From Pyrenula massariospora (lineage: Eukaryota; Ascomycota; Eurotiomycetes; Pyrenulales; Pyrenulaceae): 64,000 nt of DNA. The stretch lies in the NCBI GenBank assembly GCA_021030905.1, contig JAGFMI010000005.1, forward strand, positions 1,302,001 through 1,366,000, given 5' to 3'. The position numbers and the translations under genes were made by a program. Within the stretch, counting starts at the first letter, position 1; the number at the start of each line of letters is the position of its first letter. The notes under the pieces are model-generated. The model was not told where the DNA came from, did no database searches, and saw only the letters and a program-made list of their open reading frames with translations. Shown piece after piece: positions 23,601-34,207 of this stretch.

Positions 23601-24629
23601 GCTATCAGCCTACGATACTGTGACAGTCCACAATGCTATGCAGCTACCCTACTCTTACGTCAAGCGTGCTTGACAAAGTGCCTATCGAACAATTCAATTC
23701 AAGGACATTAAGTAACTCCCATCAAATCTATTTCTGCTCGTGATTCCTATTTCCTTCCTGTACCAATACTCCATTCACTTCACCTTGCCGTCCCAAAATA
23801 GCACCTCCCTTTAAAGAGAAGGACGACCAGATTCTGTGTATTCCTACAGTACCCCGGTCTTTCAACTTCCAGTGCCATGACACTCAATTCTACCACCTAT
23901 CGATATGAACCTTCTCTGGCCACCACCAACACCACTATCGCAAATTGTATACCGTTCGGTTTGAGAGCGCAGCAATCTCACTCAAAGCAACCAGGCCAGT
24001 TGAGTGGCCGTCGTCTCCTCCCTCGGATCCTAACAGCTGACCAGAGCCCAACATATTAAATCGGTCGAGCCCGTAAGAGCCTTTCACATGGCGCTAAGGA
24101 GGTGGTGCGGTTGTCCCGTGGCGGCCGTCAGTGTCATTTTCATCTACAATCCACGCATCGAGGACAATTTTTCGGATTAAAACAAAACCTGTAGAAGGCT
24201 ACCACGAAAAGAGATAAAGCCATCACGGAGCTACCATCACGTCCTGAAGTTCAAGATGCTGCCAAACCTAGATTCAAACCCCATACTGTCGTACCCTTCT
24301 CAGAGCTCACGAATCCCGGCATACTGCTCTCTGAAGGCCGCCAGCTCTATCACGGCCTGGCCAAACCCCCTGAGAAAGCGCTCAAGTCCCTAAGTCACAT
24401 CCCGCCGTCCCTCTTCCCTCGTCCTGCGTCTCACCCCCTTCACACCCCGGCAAATCCTCACCCGTCACCCGCCAGGCACCCTATCCTTAAAACTTGCCCC
24501 TCTGAAAAGAAAGAAATTCTAAAATCTAAAACCTAAAATATACTCTCTAAGAATCTACCTCCCTCTACCATTTCCCCTTCCCCTTCCCCTCCCCATCTCT
24601 ACCTTCCCCCTATCCTCACCATCCTATCC
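17668..24629. other. Gene-poor 7 kb region
   Basis: No gene of recognisable family. The first 500-700 bp are promoter and leader of the CBM21 gene. The longest open frames (111 codons at 20357-20692 plus, 171 codons at 19019-18504 minus) have no motif and no consistent splice partners. Two coding-like stretches deserve mention: a 51-residue frame at 20978 (listed separately), and a stop-free plus-strand frame at about 24196-24534. The latter follows a TGTAG acceptor-like site and reads FSELTNPGILLSEGRQLYHG in its middle, but has no ATG and overlaps the 3' flank of the minus-strand gene. I see no transposase, reverse transcriptase, LTR pair or tRNA. Base composition is balanced and not grossly AT-shifted, so heavy RIP is not obvious. 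Confidence 0.45.
20978..21133 (+). CDS. Candidate small protein (51 aa)
   Basis: An ATG in a very good context (CCGCCACCATGTC) at 20978 opens 52 codons to a TAG at 21131-21133. The product begins MSALLPLAAADLDTFSLSPD and is acidic/Gln-Pro-rich toward its end, with codons typical of the neighbouring genes. It has no signal peptide, membrane segment or known motif. It could be the first exon of a larger gene, but I find no convincing in-frame donor. It stands alone in the 7 kb gene-poor stretch. A chance open frame remains quite possible at this length. Confidence 0.25.
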   Translation: MSALLPLAAADLDTFSLSPDVARQCLRQLKLDAGAGITPQPQPPHDERLPA

Positions 24630-27600
24630 TCAATTCCGATACCCCTCCACCACTACCTCCTGCACCCACACCCTCGCCCTCACGCCGTCCCCCTCCACCC
24701 CCTCCTCAAACAACTTCTCCTCCCCCAGTTCCAGTAGTTTGGCGTCGAGTTGACGTTCGATGTCCCGAACCTCGTCTAGATCCACGGTCTGCGTGCGGAC
24801 CCAGGCGAGGAGGGTGTCGGCGGCGAGTTTGTTGGCGTGTGGGCGGGAGGGGGAGGCTGGCGAAGGGGGTGGCGTTTGGGGGGAAGAAGGAGGAGGGGGA
24901 GGAGGAGAAAGAGGAGCAGAAGAGGAAGGCGCTTCAGGGGCGGGCGTAGTGTCGGCTCCGAAGAGGTCGTCTTCGAGCGCCACATCCTCTCTATGTCTCC
25001 GTTCAGTGGAGCTCCTGCCTTCATCGTCGATCGGGTTGTCGTTTCTGTTGTCAGCTACCTCTCCATTTCCATTTTCGGCAGTCTTGTCATCTCCGTCTTT
25101 AGTGACGTCATTAACTTCTTCCTCGCGAGCCGGATGGTCTTCTTCTCCAACCCCTTTATCACCCCTTTCTTCACCCACCTGCTCAGAAGGCACAACATTG
25201 ATCCTCTCCTCGGTTTTGTTAACAACGTACAACGTCTTCGGCACGAATACTTTCTCCTCGACCGGGCCATGGTACACAATAGCTTGCCTGTCCACCCAGA
25301 AAGAAGCAAAAATCCCCTTGCCGTAACTTAGGCTCATCGCAAGCCTCCCGTCCTTCAGGGTGAATTGCCCTTCCCCTCCATTTCGCAGGTAGGCCGGAGA
25401 CTTTTGGACATCCCTCATAAGCTTCTCGACGCATCGATTCGCTCTCTCCACGTCCAGGGACTCTCCATAAACCTCCTCGACTTCTTCAGGGTTATCGCAA
25501 GTGGTACGAATGCCCTTGACCACATACTCCCAACATTCCTCAGAAATATCCGCTGTCTTCTCTCCCTCTGGCTCAGTGCTGACACGCGGGCAAGACTCTG
25601 CGTGACTTTCAGGCTGGGGTTTGAGCCTAGCCGGAGTCTGGTCGGGCAATAGCTGCCCAATAGGTCGGCAAGCCAAGTCGGAAATATAACGAGCTCGTTC
25701 ACGGCCGCCCTGTTCGAAGATTTTCCGGCCGCCCTGTGTGTCTGTCGGAGATTTCAAGGCCATTTCTGCTCCCTGCCGAGCTGCTGCATCTCGGTTTGCC
25801 TTCTGCCTTTGGACCTTCTTCTCCTCATTTGCGGTTTGTTGGCGCCGAGCGGTTTGTTCTTGAGGCTCGTCTTCATCGCTGGTGATGGAAGCTTCTGAGA
25901 CAGTCGCTGAGAACATGATCTCTTCCAGGGATTCAGCATCTGCGCTGGACGAAGTGGCGGCCTGGAGGTCATATTGTGATATTGTTTGCTCCACACGTTC
26001 TATTCGCTGCTCTTCGATCTCCCTCTTCTCCATTCTGGAGAGCGGACGGGTTCCGGAGCTGGACTTTGGGCCAGACCTAGGTCGTCGAGAGCTGGACCGA
26101 TCATTCTTACTTAAGAGATGACGACGGACAGGTGAGTAGCCTTCTGGTCGATCCCTCTTCTTGTGGTACCTATGCCGGTCGCGTGTCTCTTTATCTCTTG
26201 CTTCCCTCCATTCCCGCTCCACCTGGGTCGCTTCCTCTATTTTGGTCTGCAGATCGGCACATCGATCTTCGCCGAAGAGTTTGTGTCGCCAGTGCCTGAT
26301 AGACTGCTCCGACATTTGACCTTGAAGCATCATTTCATCCATGGGCTGAGTTCTGTCTAAAACCCTTTCTCTGCGACGTTTCATATTGTCTTTGATGTCC
26401 AGTGTTCTCTTCCGGGCACTTCCGCTGGAGACCACACCAGCGTCCAGTGTTGCTCTTGCAAAACGATCTACTTCTCGCAGCTCCTTTTCCATTACCCCTT
26501 GCTTCACATCTGGACAACCATTGGTAATACTCATGAGCATTGCAGTGTCATTAAGGACACAGTCAATGGCATCGAGGTCGCGCTGTCGATCTTTAGCGTT
26601 CTCGTGTTGTATCTGTGTCTCAGTCAATTGCTTCTTTGGCGGAGCAGGGAGAGGCGCTGTCGGGGTCTCAACGGCCTTGTTCGCACTTGCGGCTAGAGCG
26701 CTAAGGCCGCCGCGGCGAGATTCAACACGAAGCGGCTCTTTCTCAGACCTTTGGAGTCCTCTAAAAGCGTTGTTGGGCGGCCGTCGTAAGCCATCTCTGT
26801 CGTTATTAGCTTCTGAAACAGAGAATCGATCCTTAGTAAAAGGGACAAGTGCATTCTGAGACGTCTGGTGTATTTGAACAGGAGGCCGATCATTGAATGC
26901 TGAACGAATTGCGCTTCGATATGTCGGTATATCACGGCGGATTTGATTTGCAGGGTCAAGAGCCGGGTCGCGCCGGATTCTGGCTATGGGAATATTCTTT
27001 TGCTCGTTTGCATAAGCATCGGAGAAGAATCTGCCACCCTCCTCAATGTCATAGTCGTTCCCGTTGGCGGTGTCGTTGCACTGTGCGGATCCAGAATTGA
27101 GGGATAGGGGGAACGAATGAGGCTTTGTAACAGGTGGTTGGAGAGCTTCGTCTCTCTGGCTGTCAGAAGAATCATCAAAACCTGACGCAAAGCTATCTTT
27201 CTTGAGGCTACGCTTCTGCCTAAGCTGCTCCGAGCGTTTTAATTGCTGCTCTTCATCTTCTGCTCGGAATTCGTCCACCGATTCACGCGTAGCCGGCCTA
27301 GAGATGATATCCGCTCCGCTTTCGACAGGAGGAGCCCAGCTGCGTCGACCAAACGGCCCAAGTTCTCGCCCTTCGTCTTCAGAAATCGAACGCTCGGGTT
27401 TCTTCCAATGTTGAGCAGCTCTGTTCAATTCCTCAACCTCTCGATCTTCAACTTTGTCGAATCTAAGAGACTCGTGGTGGGAAAATGATTGAGGTCTGCG
27501 ATGGTTATCGTTAGGCTTGCATTCAACCAATTGCGTGACAATGCTTTGGTCAGGTTCAGCGTCTTGTGGGCCAAGTTCATGACTGGTTCCTTCCCTGTCT

Positions 27601-28290
27601 TCATCACCGCCATTCACAAGAACAATAGAGTCGTCCGAAGGTCGCCGATGCGCTGTTTGGTGGAATTTTCCCGATGATTTCATGACAGACTCTTCTTCAG
27701 AATCGCTAATCGTCATCACAGACCCACACCTGGACTCGTCTTCTTCCGTTGCTGATGTAGCACTAAACTTCCGGTCATTTGCCCCGAAACTCCAGGTTTT
27801 ACTACCACAAGCTGTAGCCTCTTGCGCTGGCGGCCAAGTCCCTTCCATTGGAGGCATTTTGCGTTCCATATTTAAAGAATTTTTCACAGCTTTGTTGAGG
27901 TCGTCGAGTGAAAAACCTTCGGCGTCGTGAGCACCCTTAGGTGGTACTTCATGGAGGTCATAAACGTCCGTACCGCGCAGGTCGATGATCATGACATCTT
28001 GAGAATCTTTCCTTGCTTCTTTGCATCTCCCACGTAGCTCTAAAGATGCTCGACGTTTTCTCCCTCCAATAATGTCAACTGGCTGCGACATGTCGGATCC
28101 CATGTTCGCAAGGGTGGGCTCAGGTGGCCATTTGAGGTTTGAAGATAATGAGTGTAGCTAAGGGAGAGAGTCCTGGTTAGACATAATGCGCTAGCTTCAT
28201 CGGCGATACACTTACGGATGCGCCGGAGCTCATTTCCGTTGCAGGTCTGTCCTTGAAGGGATGTGGACGACTCTGAAATTCGGATGCCAT
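24630..28290 (-). CDS. Large disordered protein of unknown function
   Basis: Two exons on the minus strand (28290..28216 and 28157..24630) give 1200 residues. I extended the long open frame upstream: ATG 28290 opens 25 codons, and a 58 bp intron (GTAAGT...CTTAG) joins in frame to LHSLSSNLKWPPEPTLANMG. The protein is highly charged (RRKR, EE, DR runs) and mostly low complexity. A basic patch GGRKRRASLELRGR follows residue 50, which could act as a nuclear signal. Coiled-coil-like Glu/Arg/Gln stretches occupy the middle. A more ordered block lies late: ISEECWEYVVKGIRTTC ... FASFWVDRQAIVYHGPVEE. A Pro/Ser-rich spacer and an acidic helical tail with LLAWVRTQTVDLDEVRDIER follow. I do not recognise a family. 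Nuclear or chromatin association is only a guess from charge. Confidence 0.8.
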
Positions 28291-30541
28291 GAATCTTGAT
28301 AACAACAACTCTAGCTGTGAGGTTCAGATACGAGCAGGAAGTCCCGCTGCTTGTGGTTTATTCGGAGATGACAAAGATTTCTCGGCGTCGTAGCTGAAGT
28401 AGCGATGAGCGTATCCGGGAGTGTATCAAGGACTCTGCGTTTAATATCGTTGAAAATGTGATCTGAGTGTTCGGTCAACGTTATGGGGCTCGATTAACAG
28501 GGACGACGCTCTAGGTAGTGTTCACAACGAGGATGCGGTACTATCAAACGTCAAGATTAGAGGCTGGAAGACGTGATGTATCCAGAGATAGTAGGAAGCA
28601 GGTTAAGAGACTGATAGAACATTGAAAGAAAAGAAAATAGCGAGGAGAATTATGTACCGATGAGCAACTTGAAGACCTCCGGATTTAGACTGGACCGGAA
28701 ACCGAAGGCGATTTGTCGAACGTTAAAGCTTAAGATAAAAAAAATTGGCTCGGAGGTGTCTGGGATACTATCTTGTTGTGTAATAAAGATGTCAGCGCAA
28801 AGACTTGTAGCCTGGTGACAGTTGAGCAGTCGATACCAGCAAGCCGAAGCACCAGAAGACTCGGTTGTTGGATGCGTTCATGGAGCACTGCGTATGGGGA
28901 TATACGGATGAAAGAGTGTCTCTGCGCGGCGGACGAGTGAGTAAATGTCTTTTAGTGACCTTGTGAGAAGACTGATGGCAAACTGAGAACTTATTGAAGA
29001 AGCTAGGGACAAACCTGGCGGGCGATTGACCATCCATGATACATCCTTCAATCTTGGTTGTGAGAGGCGTAGAGCTTGGAGACTTACTATTAGACGCGGG
29101 TTCATTTCGCAGCTTTTGGACATCTACATTATCGTTCACAAGTATGGTCGAAGAGTGGAAATACAAACTCCTTAGAGCAACTCTTCCGCGCGTACCCTAG
29201 ATAGATATATCGAATCATATTCTCTATCAATAAAATCCTCGGTGGATGCGGAGCAGGTAGTACTAAGTCTTAGCTCAGTGGAGGCGGATATGGACGTGAT
29301 GTGTAGGTTTTTGCTTCGAAATCCGCACGAGGTCGCCTGGTACGAGAATGGCACTGCATTTGTGTAGGTATTATTTAAATGGACCGACAGAAAGGACAGA
29401 ACTGCGACAATAGAGAGCTAGCTTTGGTCTTTCCCTTTTCACAAACGCCACGCAAATTGTTCTGACGAGCGCTCGCATGTTCTTCCACAATGGCATGGTC
29501 GTGTCATGAATCGGGAAGAGATACTTAAACTTTGAACTGGGTCAGAAAACCAGCAGCATGTCAACTAAGCGTAGAGTATCTCGGTGGAGAAACCAGTGGT
29601 CCGAAGGGCAGGAGCAACGGTGACAAGGTGTCAGGCGGGACTGACTTCAGTCGTTGGCGAACAGGAACAAGGAAAGAGGGAACAACCGCCTTGAAAATTG
29701 TGAAATTGGAAATAAGAATAATACAAGTTTCTAGAGAAATCCTGGCGCAAGTGCAACGGAGGGATTTTCGATGAAGGTTCTGGCTTCTGTTACAAACCTG
29801 GGTAGAAGCTCCTGCCTCTAACAATCACAGCAAACAGTCATAAAGAGAGCGAAATAGAGTCTTGGAGCTCTGTGGAAGAGCATATCGATATTGAATCGCG
29901 ACAGCAAATTCTAATCAAATCACAATGAATTGCTAACGTTTTAAAGGATTCCTTTTGCGACCATGGAAAATTTGACTTAACGACAATATTCAGGCAGAAC
30001 AGCGCACAGCTATCAGACTCAAGCATCAGACCGTTGCAGAAGATTTTTCCTTGCTCCTTGGAGACAATTGACGGCTTCGTGCCCGAAGTCGAGTGGTTTT
30101 GAATAGTTGATATTCGGATAGGGTTTGAAACAATCATTGAATGTGATCCATGGAGCGGAGTAAAGTAAAGATGAGAGCGCGCTAGGATCTGAGTCGAACG
30201 ACCTTTGAACAATTATTGGTTGCTGGCAAAGGCAATTTGAAAGATATGGAGCGATCCAAATATTGTATGTTACCACGTTACTCACCGATCCGAGTCATTC
30301 GAAAGTGGCGCTGCGGATTAGTTAATTTAGGCAGCTTAGCGATGCGCGGGGATCTCGACAGGGCTGGTAAACCGACTTGCCGGTCTACACGGAGGCCAAA
30401 TCCTGGTGCTGCCTTTGAACACACACCTCCGTCTCATGGTTAAAGGTCAGGTAAATCGAGGCGTATGAAGATTTTTTGGTCTCCAACGTTCTGTGGTAAT
30501 AGTTCGAGGTTTTCGCTTTACCCCATGCATTTCCGCCGGTC
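28291..30541. other. Divergent intergenic region, 2.25 kb
   Basis: This lies between two divergent genes and probably contains long 5' leaders. Minus-strand frames at 29354-29172 (60 codons) and 29166-28792 (124 codons) are open, the second with a GTAAGT donor near 29094, but they have no motif and do not join cleanly. No tRNA or transposon was seen. Confidence 0.4.
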
Positions 30542-33500
30542 ATGACCACCTCCGCTCCGCCTCCCACAGAGCAGCCTAAGGCCGGTCTTCTCGATCTTGA
30601 GAAGGAACTGGTCTGTTCGGTAAGATGCTTGACTCCTTTGTGTCTCGAGTAGAGACGCAAGATCTAATAAGAGTTTGTTTAGATATGTACAGAGATCCTT
30701 TTCCAGCCTCTTACACTGCTCGATTGCCTTCACACTTTCTGCGGTTCTTGTTTAAAAGAATGGTTCAGTTGGCAGGCTTCAGCTGCCCGCTCCTCCTCAC
30801 AACATACGTCAAATCCCTATACTTGCCCATCATGCCGTGCGAGTGTCAGAGAGGCCAGGCCGAATGCGACTGTCACAACGCTGCTGGATGGGTGGCTAAA
30901 GTCGAATCCGGGTAGCGCAAGGACAGACGCCGAGATGGAAGAACTGCAGGCCAAATACAAACCGGGGGATGATGTTGTACCGAAGCTGAGGGATACCAGT
31001 GAAGATGACAGACGGCGAGAGCACCGAAGGAGACGGAGAAGGCATGGAGAGGGCCATGACATGGACCGTGAAGCCGACGACAATGAGAGGAGGCAGATCG
31101 AAGAAGCAAGGGAAAGGAGCTTGAGAGATCTTCGATTGAGCCCACCAGATGCAGAAAGACGCCATAGGAGCCGAAGTAGCGAGTCTCACGGGTATTCAAG
31201 AGAGGAAAGGCATGCCCACAGGCGCCGGGAAGAAGAGAGGAGACGTCATCGGACACAAGAATCCAGCCCAAATACAGCGGCCGGGGGTGCTGCTCCTTCT
31301 GCAGCTGTACCCACTGCGCGGCAAGCCAGTCAAGCAGATGCGAGACAGCGCGAGAGACAGATTGAGCACCAGGCCAGTCTACGTTCGCTAATGTCGGTTT
31401 CTGATGGGGGTACAGGGGAGATGGAGGAACGGATCCTGAGGCAGATCATTGACGAAGGGCTTCTAGAAGGAATCAACTTGGATGATCTCGATGGTGTGCA
31501 GGAAGACGAATTGAGCGAGAGGATTGCAGAAGCATATAGGAGGAGACATCCCAGTGCCTCTGGCCCATCGCCACGGGCAGAAAGGTCTCCGGCTTCTAAC
31601 ACAATCTCACGGGATAGGACCCCTGATCGTCCAGACTCGAGTTCACGGCAATCACAGGAACGCAGGCATCATTCTCGATCGCACAGTGCAAATACTCAAG
31701 ATTCTGGAACCGAGTCAGGCCAGACCCGTGAGAATGCCTCACGACATCCCCCCGTTGCGAGACCACGTCTGCTTGGCGCTTCCGAAAGCTTGAGTCCACC
31801 GGTCCCAACTACAGCACGGCGACGGCGCGTCTCTGACCAGTCGAGAAGACAGACTTCACCTAATCCACGCACCCAAAGAACATCCTCAGCTGAAGCTGTT
31901 GCTACCCAGGCGGCACGCTCTATAACGGATCTCTCGTCAGCGGATCGTCCATCGACCTCTGACGCAGCTGTCCGGGAGAGGAGATCGCGGCACTCTTCTG
32001 ACACTCGGAGAACAGCAACAGACTCAGAGCATGCACAAAGTGTTTCTCAGATATGGAGAAAAGCTGGAGCACCAAGGGATGATCATCGCATGCAACTTCA
32101 TCATCAAGACCCCACCGAGTCTCCTCAGCATTTATCACCAACACTTGAGCAAGCTCCAACGATGACAGCTTCTTCCCCATTCCCTCCCCCGCGGCAGATC
32201 CATATTCATTCTCGATCACACTCAAATCCAGCTCCTTCGGCCGCAACAATAGCGCCCGCACCAACGTCTACACCTCCGATTCCTGTATCTTCTCTCACCC
32301 CAGCCCCATCTCTGCACGCAGAACCTTCTATCACATGTGTCAGCTGTCAGAAACCAGGAATTCAGCATGAGCTGCACCGTTACTGCAGCCAATGCGATGT
32401 TTCCATCTGTCTTCGCTGCTACAGGTTACGACGTGGGTATAGCTTTGGGACATCTACTATACCTCACTATGGGGCCTTCTCACCAGCAAATGGTCGCTCC
32501 TCTGACCCTGCTCATATTGTCATAGCACGAAAATGGCTCCCTCCACCTTCACCTTCCATTGTACCATCTCCCAACTCCATTCCCGTAGGCCCCGTCCGCA
32601 CAACTTCCGATCCTACCACTCGCATACAGATCGGCCTCTTCTGCGATCGCTGCACTACCAACGCAAATACCTGCTTCTACTCCTGCGGCATCTGCAACAA
32701 TGGCGAATGGGGCTTCTGCCAAACCTGTGTCAACACCCACCACAACTGCACCCACCCACTCCTTCCCATCGCCCTCCAATCCGTCGCTCCGCCAGTCCAG
32801 CCAGAATACATTTCCAAACCGCACCCTCAAGCCCCTTTCCCCGACACAGTCCCTCTTCCTTTAACCGCCACCTGCGCCATCTGCCCCGTCCCCATCCCCC
32901 GCCAAACCCCCTGGCACCACTGCCCCTTCCACTACACCTCCCCCACCGCCGCCGCCCCCGCAGGAACCTCCCCTGGCGACTACAACATCTGCAACCCCTG
33001 CTACACCCGCCTCCTCAAGTCCCGCAAGATCAAACCCGAAGACGGGCCCCAGGGCTGGCACCGCTGCCCCGGCGAGCAGCACGGCGGTGGCGCCAAGGGC
33101 CACCGCATGATCACCATCGCCTACGAAGAATTTGATGATGATGTCGAGCGCCGCGTCGTCCAGCGCGACCTCGTCGGCGGGTGGGCGCTGCGCGAGACGG
33201 ATGCGGGGAGCTGGTCGTGGCGCGAGGTCGATGGGTCGACGCTTACTAAACCCTCGACCTCGACCACGTCGTCGAAGAATAACAATAGCAGTACTGGTGG
33301 TAATAATGTGGCAGGACTACCACCGCCGCCGCCCGCGGGAGGGCTCGGCCTGCACTGCCGCGCGCTGTACTCGTACTTTCCGGACAAGGAGGCGGATCCG
33401 AGTTCGGAGGACGAGCTGGGGTTCCCTCGGGGCGCGGAGGTCACGGAGGCGGAGGATATCAATGGGGATTGGTTCTGGGGGGTTTATGCGGGGGATGTGG

Positions 33501-33550
33501 GGTTGTTGCCCAGGAGCCATGTGGATGTTTTTTCTGGGGGGAGGGGGTAG
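30542..33550 (+). CDS. RING E3 ubiquitin ligase-like protein with Cys-rich repeats and C-terminal SH3
   Basis: Two exons (30542..30619, 30683..33550) give 981 residues. The 63 bp intron falls inside the RING finger; splicing restores C25-x2-C28, C41-x-H43, C46-x2-C49 and C74-x2-C77, a complete C3HC4 set (CLHTFCGSCLKEW ... CPSC). Residues 100-430 are Arg/Ser/Glu-rich and disordered. A Cys/His-rich region follows with three clusters: CVSC...CSQC...CLRC, CDRC...CGIC...CQTC...H, and CAIC...HHC...CNPC, resembling ZZ-type zinc modules. A poly-Ser/Asn linker precedes a C-terminal SH3 fold, about 915-975: ALYSYFPDKE...DELGFPRGAEV...GDWFWGVYAGDVGLLPRSHV. RING supplies E2 binding and SH3 binds Pro-rich partners, so it probably ubiquitinates a specific scaffolded target. 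The architecture recalls animal POSH but is not homologous along its length. Confidence 0.88.
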
Positions 33551-34207
33551 ATTGGGATAAAATGTTTGGGTGATGTGAGGGGATGTTGTTGGCTTGGACG
33601 AAAAAAGTTGTGGTGTTTTGGGGTAGGGGGGATGGTGGATGGTTTTTTAGGTATGATGTCTATGAATATGATTTGGATTGTCTTTAAAGTGCTTGAGTGT
33701 TTTCTGTTCATTAAATCTTGTCCAACGAGGCTGAAAATTTTGTTGATTCGGTATATCTATCCAAATTTCCTTCTCTTGATATCTATATACCTCTATCGAC
33801 AACCTCGAGTTATATACAGAGAAAGAGTCGATCCAAGTCTATACAGAGTGGCTGAGTCATTCCATCTTCCTTCGTGACAGGCGCTCTTTGCTCAAATCTA
33901 TTCAAGACATTAGCCGGTTGCGGCTTGGGTGACGGCTTTTGAGTGTTGAGATGAGGTCAGACTCGGCACCGAAAGGCCTGGTGAATAGTTCTCCATCTCC
34001 ATCAACATTTCGGGGTGAATCTTCACAAGTGGTCGTGGCACGGATTCTGTAGCCTAGATCATAAGGTCTTTCGTAGGATTGAGTCGGTGTTCAGCCTGCC
34101 AGACAGTGCATGTCTGCATGGATTGGAAACCTTGGCTGCTTTGGTCTTGCTCCTGCTAACCATCATCCCTCATATCCGTAATGAGGGTGAGAGAGGCATT
34201 CACACCA
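33551..34207. other. Convergent intergenic spacer
   Basis: 3' flanks of the RING-SH3 gene and the helical-repeat gene. G/T-rich then AT-rich; no gene seen. Confidence 0.5.

Noticed and set aside
23877-24059. Short frame starting MTLNSTTYRYEPSLA, resembling an RTA1-family N-terminus
   Set aside because: Only the first few residues are suggestive; no membrane segments follow and no splice path continues it.
24776-25331. Plus-strand frames of 164-188 codons over the end of the large orphan gene
   Set aside because: They are antisense shadows of a low-complexity Pro/Ser/Glu-coding stretch.
32533-33135. 200-codon plus-strand frame rich in Pro/His/Arg
   Set aside because: Out-of-frame shadow of the Cys-rich region of the RING-SH3 gene.
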